A stretch of DNA of 64,000 nucleotides from Clarkia xantiana subsp. parviflora. Taxonomy: Eukaryota > Streptophyta > Magnoliopsida > Myrtales > Onagraceae. Below are positions 23,425 to 34,814 of the stretch, piece by piece (the stretch's first letter is position 1; each line of letters opens with the position of its first letter). The notes under the pieces were generated by a model that saw nothing but the letters and a program-made list of their open reading frames with translations, was not told where the DNA came from and did not search any database. The stretch spans positions 18,930,666 through 18,994,665 of the forward strand of contig JAPTYO010000005.1 in the NCBI GenBank assembly GCA_036873135.1, in the 5' to 3' direction. The position numbers and the translations under genes are program-made.

Positions 23425-23853
23425 CATCTGTAAATAGGAAGCAAATGAATTCATTAGCAATCAAGCAGTCGCCTGACACCTTGCATAAGTATAAACAGTC
23501 CCTACATATTAATGCTAAGAAAAGACCGGATTATCACTATTTTACTCTTAGGCACAATGTGATTATCACATAAGAGCTGGAGATATGTATTTAGAAAAAT
23601 TATAGGCTAGGGAATTGTTAAACAGATATTATAATCAAATAGATAGCAAACAAAAGAAAACAGAGAGGTGACCTCACAGACCGGAAGTCCAAACGTGAAT
23701 GCATAAAGTGTTGTCTTGACAATCTCAGTAGAACTAAGAAGTGGAGCCCCTATGGTATAGCAAAATGAAGAAGGTAAGAAGTTTTGTCATGACTTCCATG
23801 TTATACTATGGAGTTGATAAACAACTATAGTCGTCGAAGCTATTAAATAAATC
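23425..23853 (-). other. Host DNA with a candidate exon (minus strand)
   Basis: The minus strand at about 23677-23752 reads 'PLLSSTEIVKTTLYAFTFG' between an acceptor-like CCATAG and a weak GTCACC donor. This may be an exon of an unidentified gene whose other pieces lie beyond elements B and C. Support is only an open frame and splice-like ends. Confidence 0.25.
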
Positions 23854-23858
23854 AATAG

Positions 23859-24617
23859 TGATGGGCTCCGATATAATCGTTAGCCCCGTTAACAGCCAAT
23901 GGACGGCGAGTAGGTCCAGTAGGCCTCATGAAAGGCCTGGGAGGCCCAGAAGCCCAGTATGAAGGGTCCCGACCCTAGCGATCCTGATACATGAGCTGAA
24001 TGCTCCTGACAAGAAGTCTCTGAGTAGACCCCGATATGCCTTAGTAAAGGCCCCGATAATAAAGCCCCGAGGAGGCTGGACCTGTCTCGTGAGACAAAGG
24101 GTCCTGGGTGGTGACCTAGAATGAGATAACTCTGGAGTCCCCGACGGGAGTCGGGACTTGTGATCAGAGGATAAGACCGAGAAACCCGCCTACTAGATAA
24201 AGTAGTGGGGAGACGGTTAAAGATATAGATAAACTCCCCCGAGATACGCAGGGCGTTCCCGAGATTCTCGGAGAGTGGGAAAGATACGCGGAGCGTGGGG
24301 CGAGATATATGGAATCCCGAACAAGATATACGGAATCGTAGCGAGATATACGGAATCGTGGGCAAAACTGCCAGGTGCAGTAACAGGTAACTGAGTAACT
24401 TCCCCTCCTATATAAAGGAGGAAGTTACCTCAGAAAAGAGATTCTCTAATACGAACTTAGACTACTGCTTACCACCCCATTGATCACATACTCATTTAAG
24501 CATCGGAGAGGGATTCTGGGTCACCACCCAGGTCATCCCCTTTTGCAGGATTACGCGGAGCCCAGGAGTTCAAGCTTTCCGTCAAGAACGTAACGGAGCT
24601 TCGACCGTGATCCAACA
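23859..24617 (+). repeat. 5' LTR of element B
   Basis: TGATGGGCTCC...GATCCAACA. The TATA box (CTATATAAAGG, about 24408-24418) lies at the centre of an inverted repeat with arms of about 17 bp (CTGAGTAACTTCC... / ...GGAAGTTACCTCAG). Confidence 0.95.
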
Positions 24618-24618
24618 T

Positions 24619-24636
24619 TGGCGCCGTCTGTGGGAA
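24619..24636 (+). other. Primer binding site of element B
   Basis: TGGCGCCGTCTGTGGGAA, the same as in A, one base after the LTR end. Confidence 0.75.
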
Positions 24637-24672
24637 CCTGAACGAAAAGTCAAAATAGTTTCTACCAGATCA

Positions 24673-26175
24673 ATGGCCGGTGGTGGCAAGAAGAAACAAG
24701 TCCAGGCCGGCAGCTCTCACCCCACTGGGACTGTGAATTCCCCGTTGCTGGAATATGCTGCTGAACAAGGTGAGCACCCCGCTGTTTCTCAGACAGGGAG
24801 GCATGGTGATGAGGAGGTCTCAGTCCGAGACACGGCAGTGAACAGGCCAGAGATCCCGCGAAGGGAGGTGGATGCTCCCCCAAACCCGGTGGGGCACAGA
24901 GAGGAAATCCCGCGGAGGGAGGTAGGTTCTTCCTCAAACTCGGAGCTGGCCAAGGCAGTAGCAGATGCTATGCCTATGTTCTTGGCGGCCATGGAGGCTC
25001 TGTTGGACAAGAGAGAGGCTGCCAGGAGGGCAGAGGAGTTGCCTCCGCGAGAAGAGTTGCCTCCACCTCCTCCAAGAGTGGTTCCAGAAGAACAGGAGGT
25101 TCAGGAGGTTCAGCCCAGGAATAGGGGCAAGGAGCACGCGCACTCGGAGAAGTTCGTGGTCGATGGTCCCGGACCAGTGCAACACAGGACCATTCCCCTG
25201 AATGGCCCCATCACCCCCGATCAGGTGGTGAAAATTGTCAACATCTGCATGGGTGACCAGAAGCAAATGACATCGGAACAGAGGGATCGATCCAGTCATC
25301 CTTTCGTTCCGCGGCTGATAGATACCGTTGCCCCGCCCGGGCTAGGCATACCAACCATCAAGGAGTATGATGGTGAAGGCGATCCGGTTCGCCATGTTCA
25401 GAGACATGTCCAGGCCTGTATGGGTAGGACTTCGAATGATGATCTTATATGTTCATTGTTCCCGATCACTTTAGGAGAAAGGGCCATGACATGGTTTTTC
25501 AGCCTACCACCGGGGAGTATTACGTGCTGGGCTGATATGCACGATCGTTTCATCAAGCAATATCAAGGTCGTAGGCGTCTACTGAAGAGCGTGAGGTCTT
25601 TGACACAGGTGGTGCAAAGATCCGATGAATCGTTGGCATATTACTACCAACGGTTCACTGCTAGTGCTGCGGAGATCGATGAGGAGATATCGGAGGGAGA
25701 GACTATCCGCACCTTCCTTCGAAACCTGACTGCTCCGTATGGTTCCGATCTGATGCACAGTGTAGCCGCGAAGGCTGTGTGGAGTATGGAGGCCCTGCAA
25801 GCGAGGGTGAAGCAGAAGATCGACGTGCAGGAGTCGAAGATTGCTGCCGGAGAGCTTGATCCTCCGAAATCAGGAAGAGGAAACCCATCGTCCAAGTTGT
25901 CGGATGATCGCAAAGGGAGCGACAAATCGGAGGGAAGTAGGAGTCGTGGTCGCCCCGAGAGAAGGGAGGACAAGCGTCCTCCGAGAAAGGATAACCGCGA
26001 GGGTCGTACTGTTCCCATCAACAGCTCGATGACCTCCGTGCTGGCTGTGATGGATCGGCAGGGTCTCGCCCGATACCCCCGAGGAAAGAAGGTGAGTTCT
26101 TGGGAGGCCGCTCTGATCGTTACTGTCGGTACCATCGAGCCAATGGTCACGACACAGATAACTGTCGGGTGCTGA
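24673..26175 (+). pseudogene. gag of element B (frameshifted before the zinc knuckle)
   Basis: The likely start is ATG 24673 ('MAGGGKKKQVQ'); the frame is open upstream into the PBS. The order is variable N-terminal region, repeated 'IPRREV' motifs, a proline-rich linker, a capsid-like core ('GPITPDQVVKIVNICMG' to 'WFFSLPPG') and a basic RG-rich region. At about 26077-26083 the C run has five C where C's copy has six. This shifts the frame, so translation ends at 26175 and misses the zinc knuckle. The knuckle (C-x2-H-x4-H-x4-C) and RS tail continue in the next frame from about 26100. Confidence 0.88.
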
Positions 26176-27347
26176 AGAAGGAGATAGAGAAGCTGATCCA
26201 GAAGGGGAAGCTGAAGGAGTTCATCGGAAGGGGACGGTGCCAATCCCGTTCCAAAACTCGGTCCCGGTCCCGTTCCAAGTCCCGTGATCGATCCCCGAAG
26301 AAGAAGAAGGTTGAGCCGGAAGCCTCCGGTTCTGGTGCCCGTAAGGAGAGGCGGGGAACCATTAACGTCATTCACGGAGGAATGGCGGCGGGAGGTGACA
26401 CCTCCGCTTCTCGGGAGAATTATGCTTCCCGCATCTCTGCTGCTGTGGTACTAGGCAAGAGGTCCCGGTCGTGGACTCTAAAGGAGGAAATGGTGATTTC
26501 TTTCTCAGAGGAGGACTTGATGGGCGTGGAGAGCCCCCACGATGACGCCTTGGTCGTGACCCTGGACGTGGATGGATTCGAGATGAAGCGGATCCTGATA
26601 GAGGGAGAGAGCTCCTCCGACATTCTTTTCATGGACGCCCTGGAAGCCATGGGAAAGACGAAGAAGGACCTCACACAGGTGAACTTCCCGATGGTAGGAT
26701 TCTCAGGCTCTACTTCCTATCCGTTGGGAATGATTACCTTACCGGTGGAGTTCGGTAGTGGTTGGAAGATGGAACGGCGGAACGTGGATTTCGTCGTGGT
26801 AGAGTCCGCGGGGACGTATAACGCTATTATCGGGAGGACCACCATCAACCCTCTCATGGAAGTTGCCTCAACTGTTCACCAGAATATGAAGTTCCCGACT
26901 GACAATGGGGTCGGAGAGGTCAAAGGTGACCAGGTGGCGTCGCGAAAGTGTTATGTCAATGCCACCCGAAGGAGAAGGAGGGAAGCCATGGCGGTCCTGC
27001 AGACCGATGCCGATCCTCGAGAGGAGTTTGAGCGTCCCGCCCCCATGGAGGATCTGAAGGAGGTTGAGATTGATGGACCTCAAAGGAAGGTGAAGATCGG
27101 GTCTGCTTTGTCGGAGGAAAGAGCCCGAGAGTTGATCGAGCTTCTGAAGGAGTTCAAGGAGCTGTTTGCCTGGTCCCCGAGCGATATGCCAGGAATGAGC
27201 CCCGACGTAATAGTACACGAACTGAAGATTGATCCCGCGATCAAGCCTATCGCGCAGAGGAGGCGTCCGATGGGCGCGGATAAGAGGATCGCGATCCAAC
27301 AGGAGGTGGCCAGACTGCTCGACGCTGGATTCATCAAGGAGCTCTGA
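26100..27347 (+). pseudogene. Gag tail, protease and start of RT, element B
   Basis: The open frame carries the zinc knuckle ('CRYHRANGHDTDNC'), the RS-rich tail, 'VIHGGMAAGGDT', the protease and the first part of RT ('FAWSPSDMPG', 'RRRPMGADKRIAIQQEV'). The protease active site reads LIEGESSSDILF: the catalytic Asp is Glu and the following Gly is Glu, unlike A and C (IDGGSS). The protease should be inactive. The frame ends at TGA 27345-27347, where A has CGA-type Arg ('KEL|RFQTWV'). Confidence 0.88.
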
Positions 27348-29627
27348 TTCCAGACTTGGGTTGCTAACCCAGTCCTGGTGCGAAAGAGTAATGGGAAGTG
27401 GCAGATGTGTGTCGATTTCCGCGACTTGAACAAGGCTTGCCCGAAGGATTGCTACCCGCTCCCGAGGATTGACCAATTGGTGGATGCCACATCGGGACAT
27501 GAGCTGCTGAGCTTCATGGATGCCTATTCCGGTTACAACCAGATCAAGATGGCGAAGGAGGATGCCCCCCACACGGCCTTCTATGCCGGCAGTGACGTCT
27601 ACCACTACGACGTGATGCCCTTCGGATTAATCAATGCCGGAGAAACTTACCAGAGGATGGTGAACAAGTTGTTCGGGGACATGCTGGGAAAGACTATGGA
27701 GGCGTATGTGGATGACATGCTGGTGAAGTCCCGACAGGCAGGAGACCATGTCCAAAACTTGGCGGCGGCGTTTGAGCGGATGAAGTTTCATCAGGTTCGG
27801 TTGAACCCAGACAAGTGTGCCTTCGGGGTGAACTCGGGGAAATTCCTAGGGTTCATGGTGAGCCAGAGAGGAATTGAGGTGAATCCCGAGAAGCTGCGAG
27901 CAATCAAAGAGATGCAGTCTCCGAAGACCCATCGGGAGGTTCAAGTATTGAATGGCCGGTTGGCCGCGATGAATCGATTCCTATCCAAGGCGAGCGACAG
28001 AGCCATGCCATTTTTTGATGTGCTAAGGGCCCACAAGAAGTTTGAATGGTCCGACAAGTGCGAGGAGGCATTCCAAGCTCTCAAGCAGCACCTCCGTACC
28101 CTCCCGCCGTTGGCGAAACCGGTTCCAGGCGAGCCGCTTTATCTCTATTTGGTTGTTTCCGAAGTCGCTGTTAGTTCTGTTTTGATTAAGATTGTCAAGG
28201 GCAACCAAGTGCCTGTCTATTATGTAAGCAAGGCGTTTGCCAAATCTGAAATGAATTATCCCGCTATTGAGAAGTATCTCTTTGCGTTGATTGTTGCCGC
28301 TCGAAAGCTACGGCCTTACTTCCATGCCCACGAGGTTATGGTGTTAACTAATCAGCCCCTGAAGCACTTTTTGAACCGACCGAAGGCGTCGGGGAGATTG
28401 GTGAAATGGGCCATCGAGCTTACGGAGTTCCGTATTCATTTCGCTCCGAGAACTGCTATTAAGGGCCAGGCATTGGCGGATTTTATAGCTGAGTCTACAG
28501 CACCCGATCTAGAAGAAGCGGGTCCTGTAGAGGGGGCAACCATGGAAGTCCCGATAGCAGAACAGCCAGAACAGCCAAAAGAGGAGAACACTTGGGAGAT
28601 GTACACTGAAGGGGCCCGATCCATCGTGAGGAAAGCGCTGAATTTAGGCTACTATTGGCCTTCGATGAACAAGGAAGCGACAGCAATGGTCCAATCCTGT
28701 GACGCGTGCCAGTGGTACGCTCCGAATATCGTGGCTCCTGCTGCGGATTTGATGTCCATCAGGAGTGCCTGGCCCTTCGCGCAATGGGGCATTGATTTGG
28801 TGGGACCTCTTCCACAAGCGAAAGGTCAATGCAAGTATTTACTCGTAGCCATCGACTACTTCTCGAAGTGGATAGAGGCTAAGGCGTTGGCCAAGACAAC
28901 GGGGCAGCAGATCCTCAAGTTCCTTCAAACTCAGATCATATCCCGGTATGGGGTTCCTCGAGTGTTGATCAACGATAATGGCCCTCCGTTCAATGGGGCT
29001 CAGTTGAAGGAGTACCTGGAGGAATTAAAAATCGAGCACCGGACAGCTTCCGTCCATCATGCTCAGACCAATGGGCAAGTCGAATCAGCCAACAAGATCG
29101 TGATGGATGTCTTGAAGAAAAGAGTCTACGCCCTGCAGGGTCATTGGCTAGATGAGCTTGAAAACGTGTTGTGGGCTGTTAGAACAACACCCAAGCAGTC
29201 GACAGGGGAGACTCCGTTTGGCCTGGTTTAGGGCACGGAGGCAGTTGCCCTCGTGGAAATAGCGGTGGCGTCCCATCGCAGGAGGTATTATGAGCCTCTA
29301 ACGAACGAGGAAATGAGACGTCTAGACTTAGACTTGCTCGAGGAGAAAAGATGGAAGGCTGATGAAGTTCAGGCTCAGATGCGTCTGGCAACAGCCCGAT
29401 ATTATAATCGGCGTGTCAAGTCCCGACAATTCTTCGTTGGAGAACTTGTTTGGCGGAGGAACGAGTTCGTTCATCAAGATCGGATCAACAAGCTATCACC
29501 GAAATGGGAGGGACCTTACAAGATCGTAGGGATGCCAGCTCCGAATGCGTACAAGCTAGAGGACCTTGATGGCAAGACGTTGAAACATTTCTTCAGTGGC
29601 GCACACTTGAAGAAGTATCATGTTTGA
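27348..29627 (+). pseudogene. RT, first RNase H and integrase of element B, second RNase H deleted
   Basis: RT continues through 'RDLNKACPKD' and an intact YVDD box to the first RNase H. At about 28605 'TWEMYTE' passes directly into 'GARSIVRKALNLGYYWPS'. Compared with C, about 700 bp is missing in frame: nearly all of the second RNase H and the HH half of the integrase zinc domain. The integrase core (D,D35E) follows but is stopped by TAG 29229-29231 ('FGLV*GTEAV'). The C-terminal part to 29627 ('GAHLKKYHV') is open. 'LINDNGPPF' has Asn where ISDNG is usual, but the catalytic Asp is kept. Confidence 0.9.
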
Positions 29628-30510
29628 TATTAAGTCGCCGCGAATGGCGCAAATTGTCTATCGATAAAGATCTGATGTAAGCCAGCTTTGAGTTGTTAAT
29701 AAATAAAAGAAGTTGCCTTCCATCCTGTTGCTTTTAGATTTATTCTAACTGTTAGTAAGACGTCCTGAAGGACGCGACAAAAACCTTTCTAGGTACGATA
29801 AAAGCCTTACGAGGTACGAGTAAGTCGCCTTTATGGCGCGACAAAAAGCCTTTCGAGGTACGGACAAAAGCCCTACGGGGTATGAGTAAGTCGTCTTTAT
29901 GATGCAACCAAAAGCCTAGGTACGAAAAAGCCCTAACGGGTCCGCGTAAGTCGTCTATATGATGCGGCAAAAATCCTTAAAGGGTACGAAAAACCCCTAA
30001 CGGGTCCGCGTAAGTTGTCTATATGATGCGGCAAAAAGCCCTAACAGGTGTGGTTAAGTCGTCTGGAATGACGCGATAAAAGCCCTGAAGGGTACGATTA
30101 AGTCGTCTGGATTGGCGAGGTAAAAGCCTCAAGAGGTGCGAAATAAATTATCTTAAGTGATGTACAAAATTACCTTGACGAGAAACCTTAGTGGTGAAGT
30201 CCCGATTGGATGAGAAACCTTAAGTGGTGAAGTCCCGATTGGATGAGAAACCTTAAGTGGTGAAGTCCCGATTGGATGAGAAACCTTAAGTGGTGAAATC
30301 CCGATTGGATGAGAAACCTTAAGTGGTGAAATCCCGATTGGATGAGAAACCTTAAGTGGTGAAATCCCGATCGGACGAGAAACCTTAGGTGGTGAAGTCC
30401 CGAGTAAAGCATTGGAAGGATGTATGAAGTCATCTTAAGTGGTGCATCGGAACGTTTTAAGTAACGGATCTAAAGTCACTTTAAATAGTGCAAACAATTA
30501 TCGGGACCAA
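29628..30510 (+). repeat. Tandem subrepeats after integrase, element B
   Basis: 29750-30150 has irregular repeats of 'aagccctaacgggt' and 'taagtcgtctatatgatg'. 30180-30410 is an array of about seven units of 33 bp ('gatgagaaaccttaagtggtg' family). The core CCTTAAGTGG is shared with the arrays of A and C. Confidence 0.9.
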
Positions 30511-30617
30511 AACAGATGAAAGAAAATTCTTATAAGGGCTCAAAGGCCCAAAGGTTCCGATACAAAGATAAGGAGGATACAAGAAGGAAAAATTACAAGG
30601 ACTTAAAGAATAGAACA

Positions 30618-33322
30618 TTAAGCTTGTTCCTTGTTGGAAGTTGGGTCCTCAGCAGCGTTGGAGGGAGTAGGGTTCGGAGGGGCCTGGGCAGAAGGCTCCG
30701 CAGTCCGCGGAGTCGGGTCCGCGACGTCAGTCTCTTCACTCTCCGCGGGGAGGTTGAAGTACTTCTCTGCAAAGGGGGTGAGAGTCTCGGACTTCTTGAA
30801 GTCGATGGAATCCTCGTATGCTGTGTAGAGTTCTTCGACGACATTGAACATAACGTTCCCCACCTCGGATTTGCAGAACCCCACAGCATCCACCTTGAAA
30901 TCTTCAGAGTTCCGATACTCCTCGCGACCTTGCAGACGACCCTCCTCGCGACCCTGCAGGCGACCTTCCTCGTGGCCCTGAGCCTTGGCCTCAGCCAGCT
31001 TGGCCTCGAGTCCTGCATTGGCCTCCGCGAGAGCTTCCGCGAGAACGCCCTTTTCGTGGATAAGCTGCCCCCTCTCCGCCTCGTTCCGCCGCTGATCCTC
31101 CTGGACCATCCTCTGCTCCCGACGCAGGACGGCCTCATGATCTTGAACCTGCTTGAGCAGGCCCTTAGCCATCTCGTCAAGGAGGGTCCGTTCCTTGGCT
31201 ATCCTGTCCCTGGCCGCTACAGCCTCGTCGAGGTCCGCTTGGAGCTTGGCCAAAGCGTCGGGGTCTGACTTGGATTGTGCCTCCTCCAAAGCACCCTTCA
31301 GAGCCAGGATGAAGCCGAAGCAGCGCTGCTGGTCCGCGGTTTCCTAAGACAAAAAGGGAAAAAAGGATTAGAATCCGATGGTCGAAGGTAAGAACAATGA
31401 AGAGAACAAAGCAAAGGTAAAGTTTTACCTCCATCCGACGGATGGCCATAGCGCGGAGCTCCTCCTCGATGTCCTCCCGCGCCAATGAGATTGGCCGCTT
31501 CAAGGCTGGAGGAATTGACCCTGCCAGCAGATGCAGGGCCAACTCAGGCTGAAGGTCCCCCCGTTGGAGTGGGACCCCTTGGAGAGACTCGATCGGGTTC
31601 CAGGGAACCGTCTCCTGGTCGGGGGTGAAAATCTTGTAAAGATTATCATCCACGGGGAGAGGAGGAATGACCCTGGAAGCTTCAGCCGGAGGAGCCACCT
31701 CGATCGGAGGCTCGGGAGTCGGAGTACGAAGCTCTGGAGGAGGACTCCAGGACACGTCCTCCACGGTAGGCCTCAGAATACTTCGGCCTGGCTTTCGGCG
31801 GAGAAGCAGGCCACCCTTATTCGGCTCCTCGGAGGAAGGGGAAGCCTCCAAGTTGGTCACCTGACGGAACTGAGCTTCCGTCGGGACATCCTCCAGCATC
31901 AACTCTTGCGGAGTCGCGGCCCTTGCTGGAGTAGTAGCCCTCCTCGGAGTGAGAGCCTCCGATGGACCTGCGGTTGCGGGACGAATAAAATCAGGCAAAG
32001 TATCACGGGGGCACCAGATGATTTGGCGCTCGAGGTGTTTGTCCTTTCCGAAGAAGTTGTAGTATCCCGCCTTGAGAACGCGGGGGGTTTCTCCTCGAAG
32101 GATGTATTTGATTTCTCGAACCCGCGATTCCCGATCAGCGGGGATAAACTCCTCGGGAACCAGCTTCCTATATTTCTTAATAGCACGACGGACACGCTTA
32201 CCTTCCTCGGCGGTGGTGACCCCGAAGGCTTGGTCTATCTCCTCCCTCCTGGCTCGCTTTGCCACGACCTGTTCTTCGGTCGGAGGGGCAGCAGAAGAGG
32301 AAGCTCCCTTTTTCAGCGACTTCCGCTTCCGCTTGGAGCCACCTTGGACGGCATCAGTCTCACCCTGCTTCAACATGAGATGAGTCAGCAGAGATGCCTT
32401 CTTGGCTGCAAAAATGAAAAGACAAAGTGGTTAGAATTGTTACCCAGATGACCAAATCCTTGGAAACAGAATCGAGGGGCCGGACTCCGATATGAATCAA
32501 GTCTTTCTCCACGAGCTTGTTGGCGTCGAGGGGAATGAAGGAGTCCCCCCAACGGTAAAGCTGAACCAGCTGGAGAGTGTTGAGGTCATCCTCGGTGTAG
32601 ACCTCGAGCTTGGGGGCTGGGTCCGCCACAACCTCCCATCGGGGCCATGGGACAGAGCTGTTTTGGACGAAGGAGTAATACTTCTTCCATCCGCTGTTGT
32701 CGGACCCTGAATCACGAATAAGCACCCGATCCTTGTGGAACTTCCAGGTTTCGCTATCCCAGCCGAAACGTGAAAGTTGCTCCTTTGTCCACTTGGGGAG
32801 TCGGGGGGAGAAGGAGCAAACACCAGCCTTATTACACTTCATTCCGTAGAAGGTGCGGAAGAGCAGCAAACTGTATGTCCACTGCTGGCGGAGGCACAGA
32901 AGTTGGAAAGCATTCCACACACGGATGGCATGTGGAGAGAAGGTGCAGGGGTGTGTCTGGTAGAAATTGCACATCTCCACCAGGTTCCCGCAAAAGGGGA
33001 ATCGAATCCCAGCACTTATCTGCCCGGCGGAAATGAACGCTTCTCCCTCTCGAGGACGCGTAACGATATGCTTCCTCCTGGTGGTTGGTTGAGACTCGTA
33101 GGGGAAGCGGGGTTCCCAGTCTGAGGTGATGCATCCTTCTCGGAGAGCAACCTCGTACGAGGTCTCAGAAATCTCGTTAACAGCAAGATCAAAGGTAAAA
33201 GGGGTCCTAGCCCCAGAACTAGCCTCGTCTAAAAAACGGTTACAAACAGGAAAACTTGAGAAAGGAGGAGAAGGTAACATTAGCAAACCATGAAAACAGA
33301 GAAGGAAAACCTTACCAGACAT
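30618..33322 (-). CDS. Antisense extra ORF (aORF) of element B, spliced, open
   Basis: Coding segments on the minus strand: 33316-33322 (ATG plus four bases), 32444-33228, about 31429-32400, 30618-31343. The first intron (GTAAG...TTTAG) and last intron (GTAAAA...TTAG) fit well. The middle junction is uncertain: the only strong donor (GGGTAA, 32443) and the T-rich acceptor (TTTTTGCAG, ending 32406) give a 38-bp intron and the wrong phase, while acceptors at CCAAG (32401) or AAGCAG (about 32362) keep the frame. The product would be about 815-830 aa: an N-terminal globular domain ('GCITSDWEPRFPY', 'RFPFCGNLVEM', 'HAIRVWNAF'; PF04195-like from memory), a basic/proline-rich middle, then a long coiled coil (from about 'LAKLQADLDEA') and an acidic tail. 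Function is unknown. Retention of an open frame, when pol is broken, is notable. Confidence 0.72.
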
Positions 33323-33478
33323 TATTGATAATTGCTTGGAGAGGATGAAGAAGAATCGAAAGGACTGAAGGCGTTGGATCACTTGAAGAGCAAAAGAAAC
33401 TTGGAGAAGAAACTTCAATGGCAGAACTTCCAGAAATTGAGACGGTGAAGAAGAAGTGAATAATGCCAGGGTTTTAGC

Positions 33479-33485
33479 TTTTATA
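33479..33485 (-). promoter_or_regulatory. TATA box of the antisense ORF, element B
   Basis: TATAAAA on the minus strand lies about 157 bp before the antisense ATG at 33322. Confidence 0.55.
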
Positions 33486-33911
33486 AGCAAAAGGACAACT
33501 GGAAGGACCTAATCTTGACCGTTGAAGACGAAACAATTCGATCGTGATCGTTGAGATTGTGAGGACGGTACGGAAGAGACGTGGTGACGTAATGAGTGCT
33601 TTTTCAGAAAGCAACAGTCACGCCGATTTGAGCGTCGTTTCATAATCCCCATCATTTAATGCTGCGGTAACCGAGGAGTCTCCTCGGATTTGGAAACTGC
33701 CCATAGAGTCCAGTGGGCCCAAGGCAATCATGAGTTAGAAGCTCTGTCATTCGATAATTGCGCGCAAGGCAAAAGCTTCCGATTGAGATATCAAGAGGCC
33801 TGAAGACAAAAGCCTCCCATGGCAATATCGGGAGGTATGGACATAAAAGCCTCCGACAGTGAGGTCGGGAGGTCTGGAACTGGAAGACACGATGGACTGG
33901 AAGTCCCCCAT

Positions 33912-33925
33912 GTCTTGGGGGCAAA
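33912..33925 (+). other. Polypurine tract of element B
   Basis: GTCTTGGGGGCAAA lies directly before the 3' LTR, as in A. Confidence 0.8.
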
Positions 33926-34684
33926 TGATGGGTTCCGATGTAATCGTTAGCCCCGTTAACAGCCAATGGACGACTAGTAGTTCCAGTAGGCCTCATGAAA
34001 GGCCTGGGATGCCCAGAAGCCCAGTATGAAAGGTTTCGACCCTAGCGATCCCGATACATGAGCTGAATGCTCCCGACAAGAAGCCTCTGAGTAGGCCCCG
34101 ATATGCCTTAGTAAAGGCCCCGATAATAAAGCCCCAAGGAGGCTGGACCTGTCTCGTGAGACAAAGGGTCCTGGGTGGTGACCTAGAATGAGATAACTCT
34201 GGAGTCCCCGACGGGAGTCGGGACTTGTGATCAGAGGATAAGACCGAGAAACCCGCCTACTAGATAGAGTAGTGGGGAGACGGTTAAAGATATAGATAAA
34301 CTCCCCCGAGATACGCAGGGCGTGCCCGAGATACTCGGAGAGTGGGAAAGATACGCGGAGCGTGGGGCGAGATATATGGAATCCCGTACAAGATATACGG
34401 AATCGTAGCGAGATATACAGAATCGTGGGAAAAACTGCCAGGTGCAGTAACAGGTAACTGAGTAACTTCCCCTCCTATATAAAGGAGGAAGTTACCTCAG
34501 AAAAGAGATTCTCTAATACGAACTTAGACTACTGCTTACCATCCCATTGATCACATACTCATTTAAGCATCAGAGAGGGATTCTGGGTCACCACCCAGGT
34601 CATCCCCTTTTGCAGGATTATGCGGAGCCCAGGAGTTCAAGCTTTCCGTAAAGAACGTAACGGAGCTTCGACCGTGATCCAACA
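33926..34684 (+). repeat. 3' LTR of element B
   Basis: Same length (759 bp) as the 5' LTR, with about 24 substitutions, followed by the target duplication AATAG. Confidence 0.95.
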
Positions 34685-34689
34685 AATAG

Positions 34690-34814
34690 CAAAATAGGCA
34701 TGTATATGATCCTTCAGCCATTGCACATAGTGTTTTTGAGCAATTTCAAGCTTTAACCACGCCAAGAAGTAGCGAAACACATTGTTACCCAATGACATAA
34801 ATAAGCTCCACTGC
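34690..34814 (-). other. Host sliver between elements B and C, candidate exon
   Basis: This 125-bp piece plus target duplications is all that separates B from C. On the minus strand it is open ('SLFMSLGNNVFRYFLAW'), and the frame continues past the C insertion into 55594-55640 ('FISMSLHFKDTQW'). It may be an exon cut by C, but a GGGTAA donor inside it and the short length leave this weak. Confidence 0.22.

Larger units (their letters stand above)
23859..34684 (+). mobile_element. LTR retrotransposon B, Ty3/gypsy Tat type, complete but defective
   Basis: Two 759-bp LTRs (23859-24617 and 33926-34684) are flanked by the target duplication AATAG (23854-23858 and 34685-34689). The order is the same as in A. 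LTRs differ at roughly 24 sites by eye (about 3%), making B the oldest of the complete elements here. Defects are a 1-bp loss in gag, an altered protease active site, stops in pol and a large in-frame deletion covering the second RNase H. Its antisense ORF stays open. Confidence 0.95.

Noticed and set aside
30188..30433. Minus-strand ORF with 11-residue repeats (HHLRFLIQSGF)
   Set aside because: A direct product of the 33-bp tandem array. There is no start context and no relatives in A or C.
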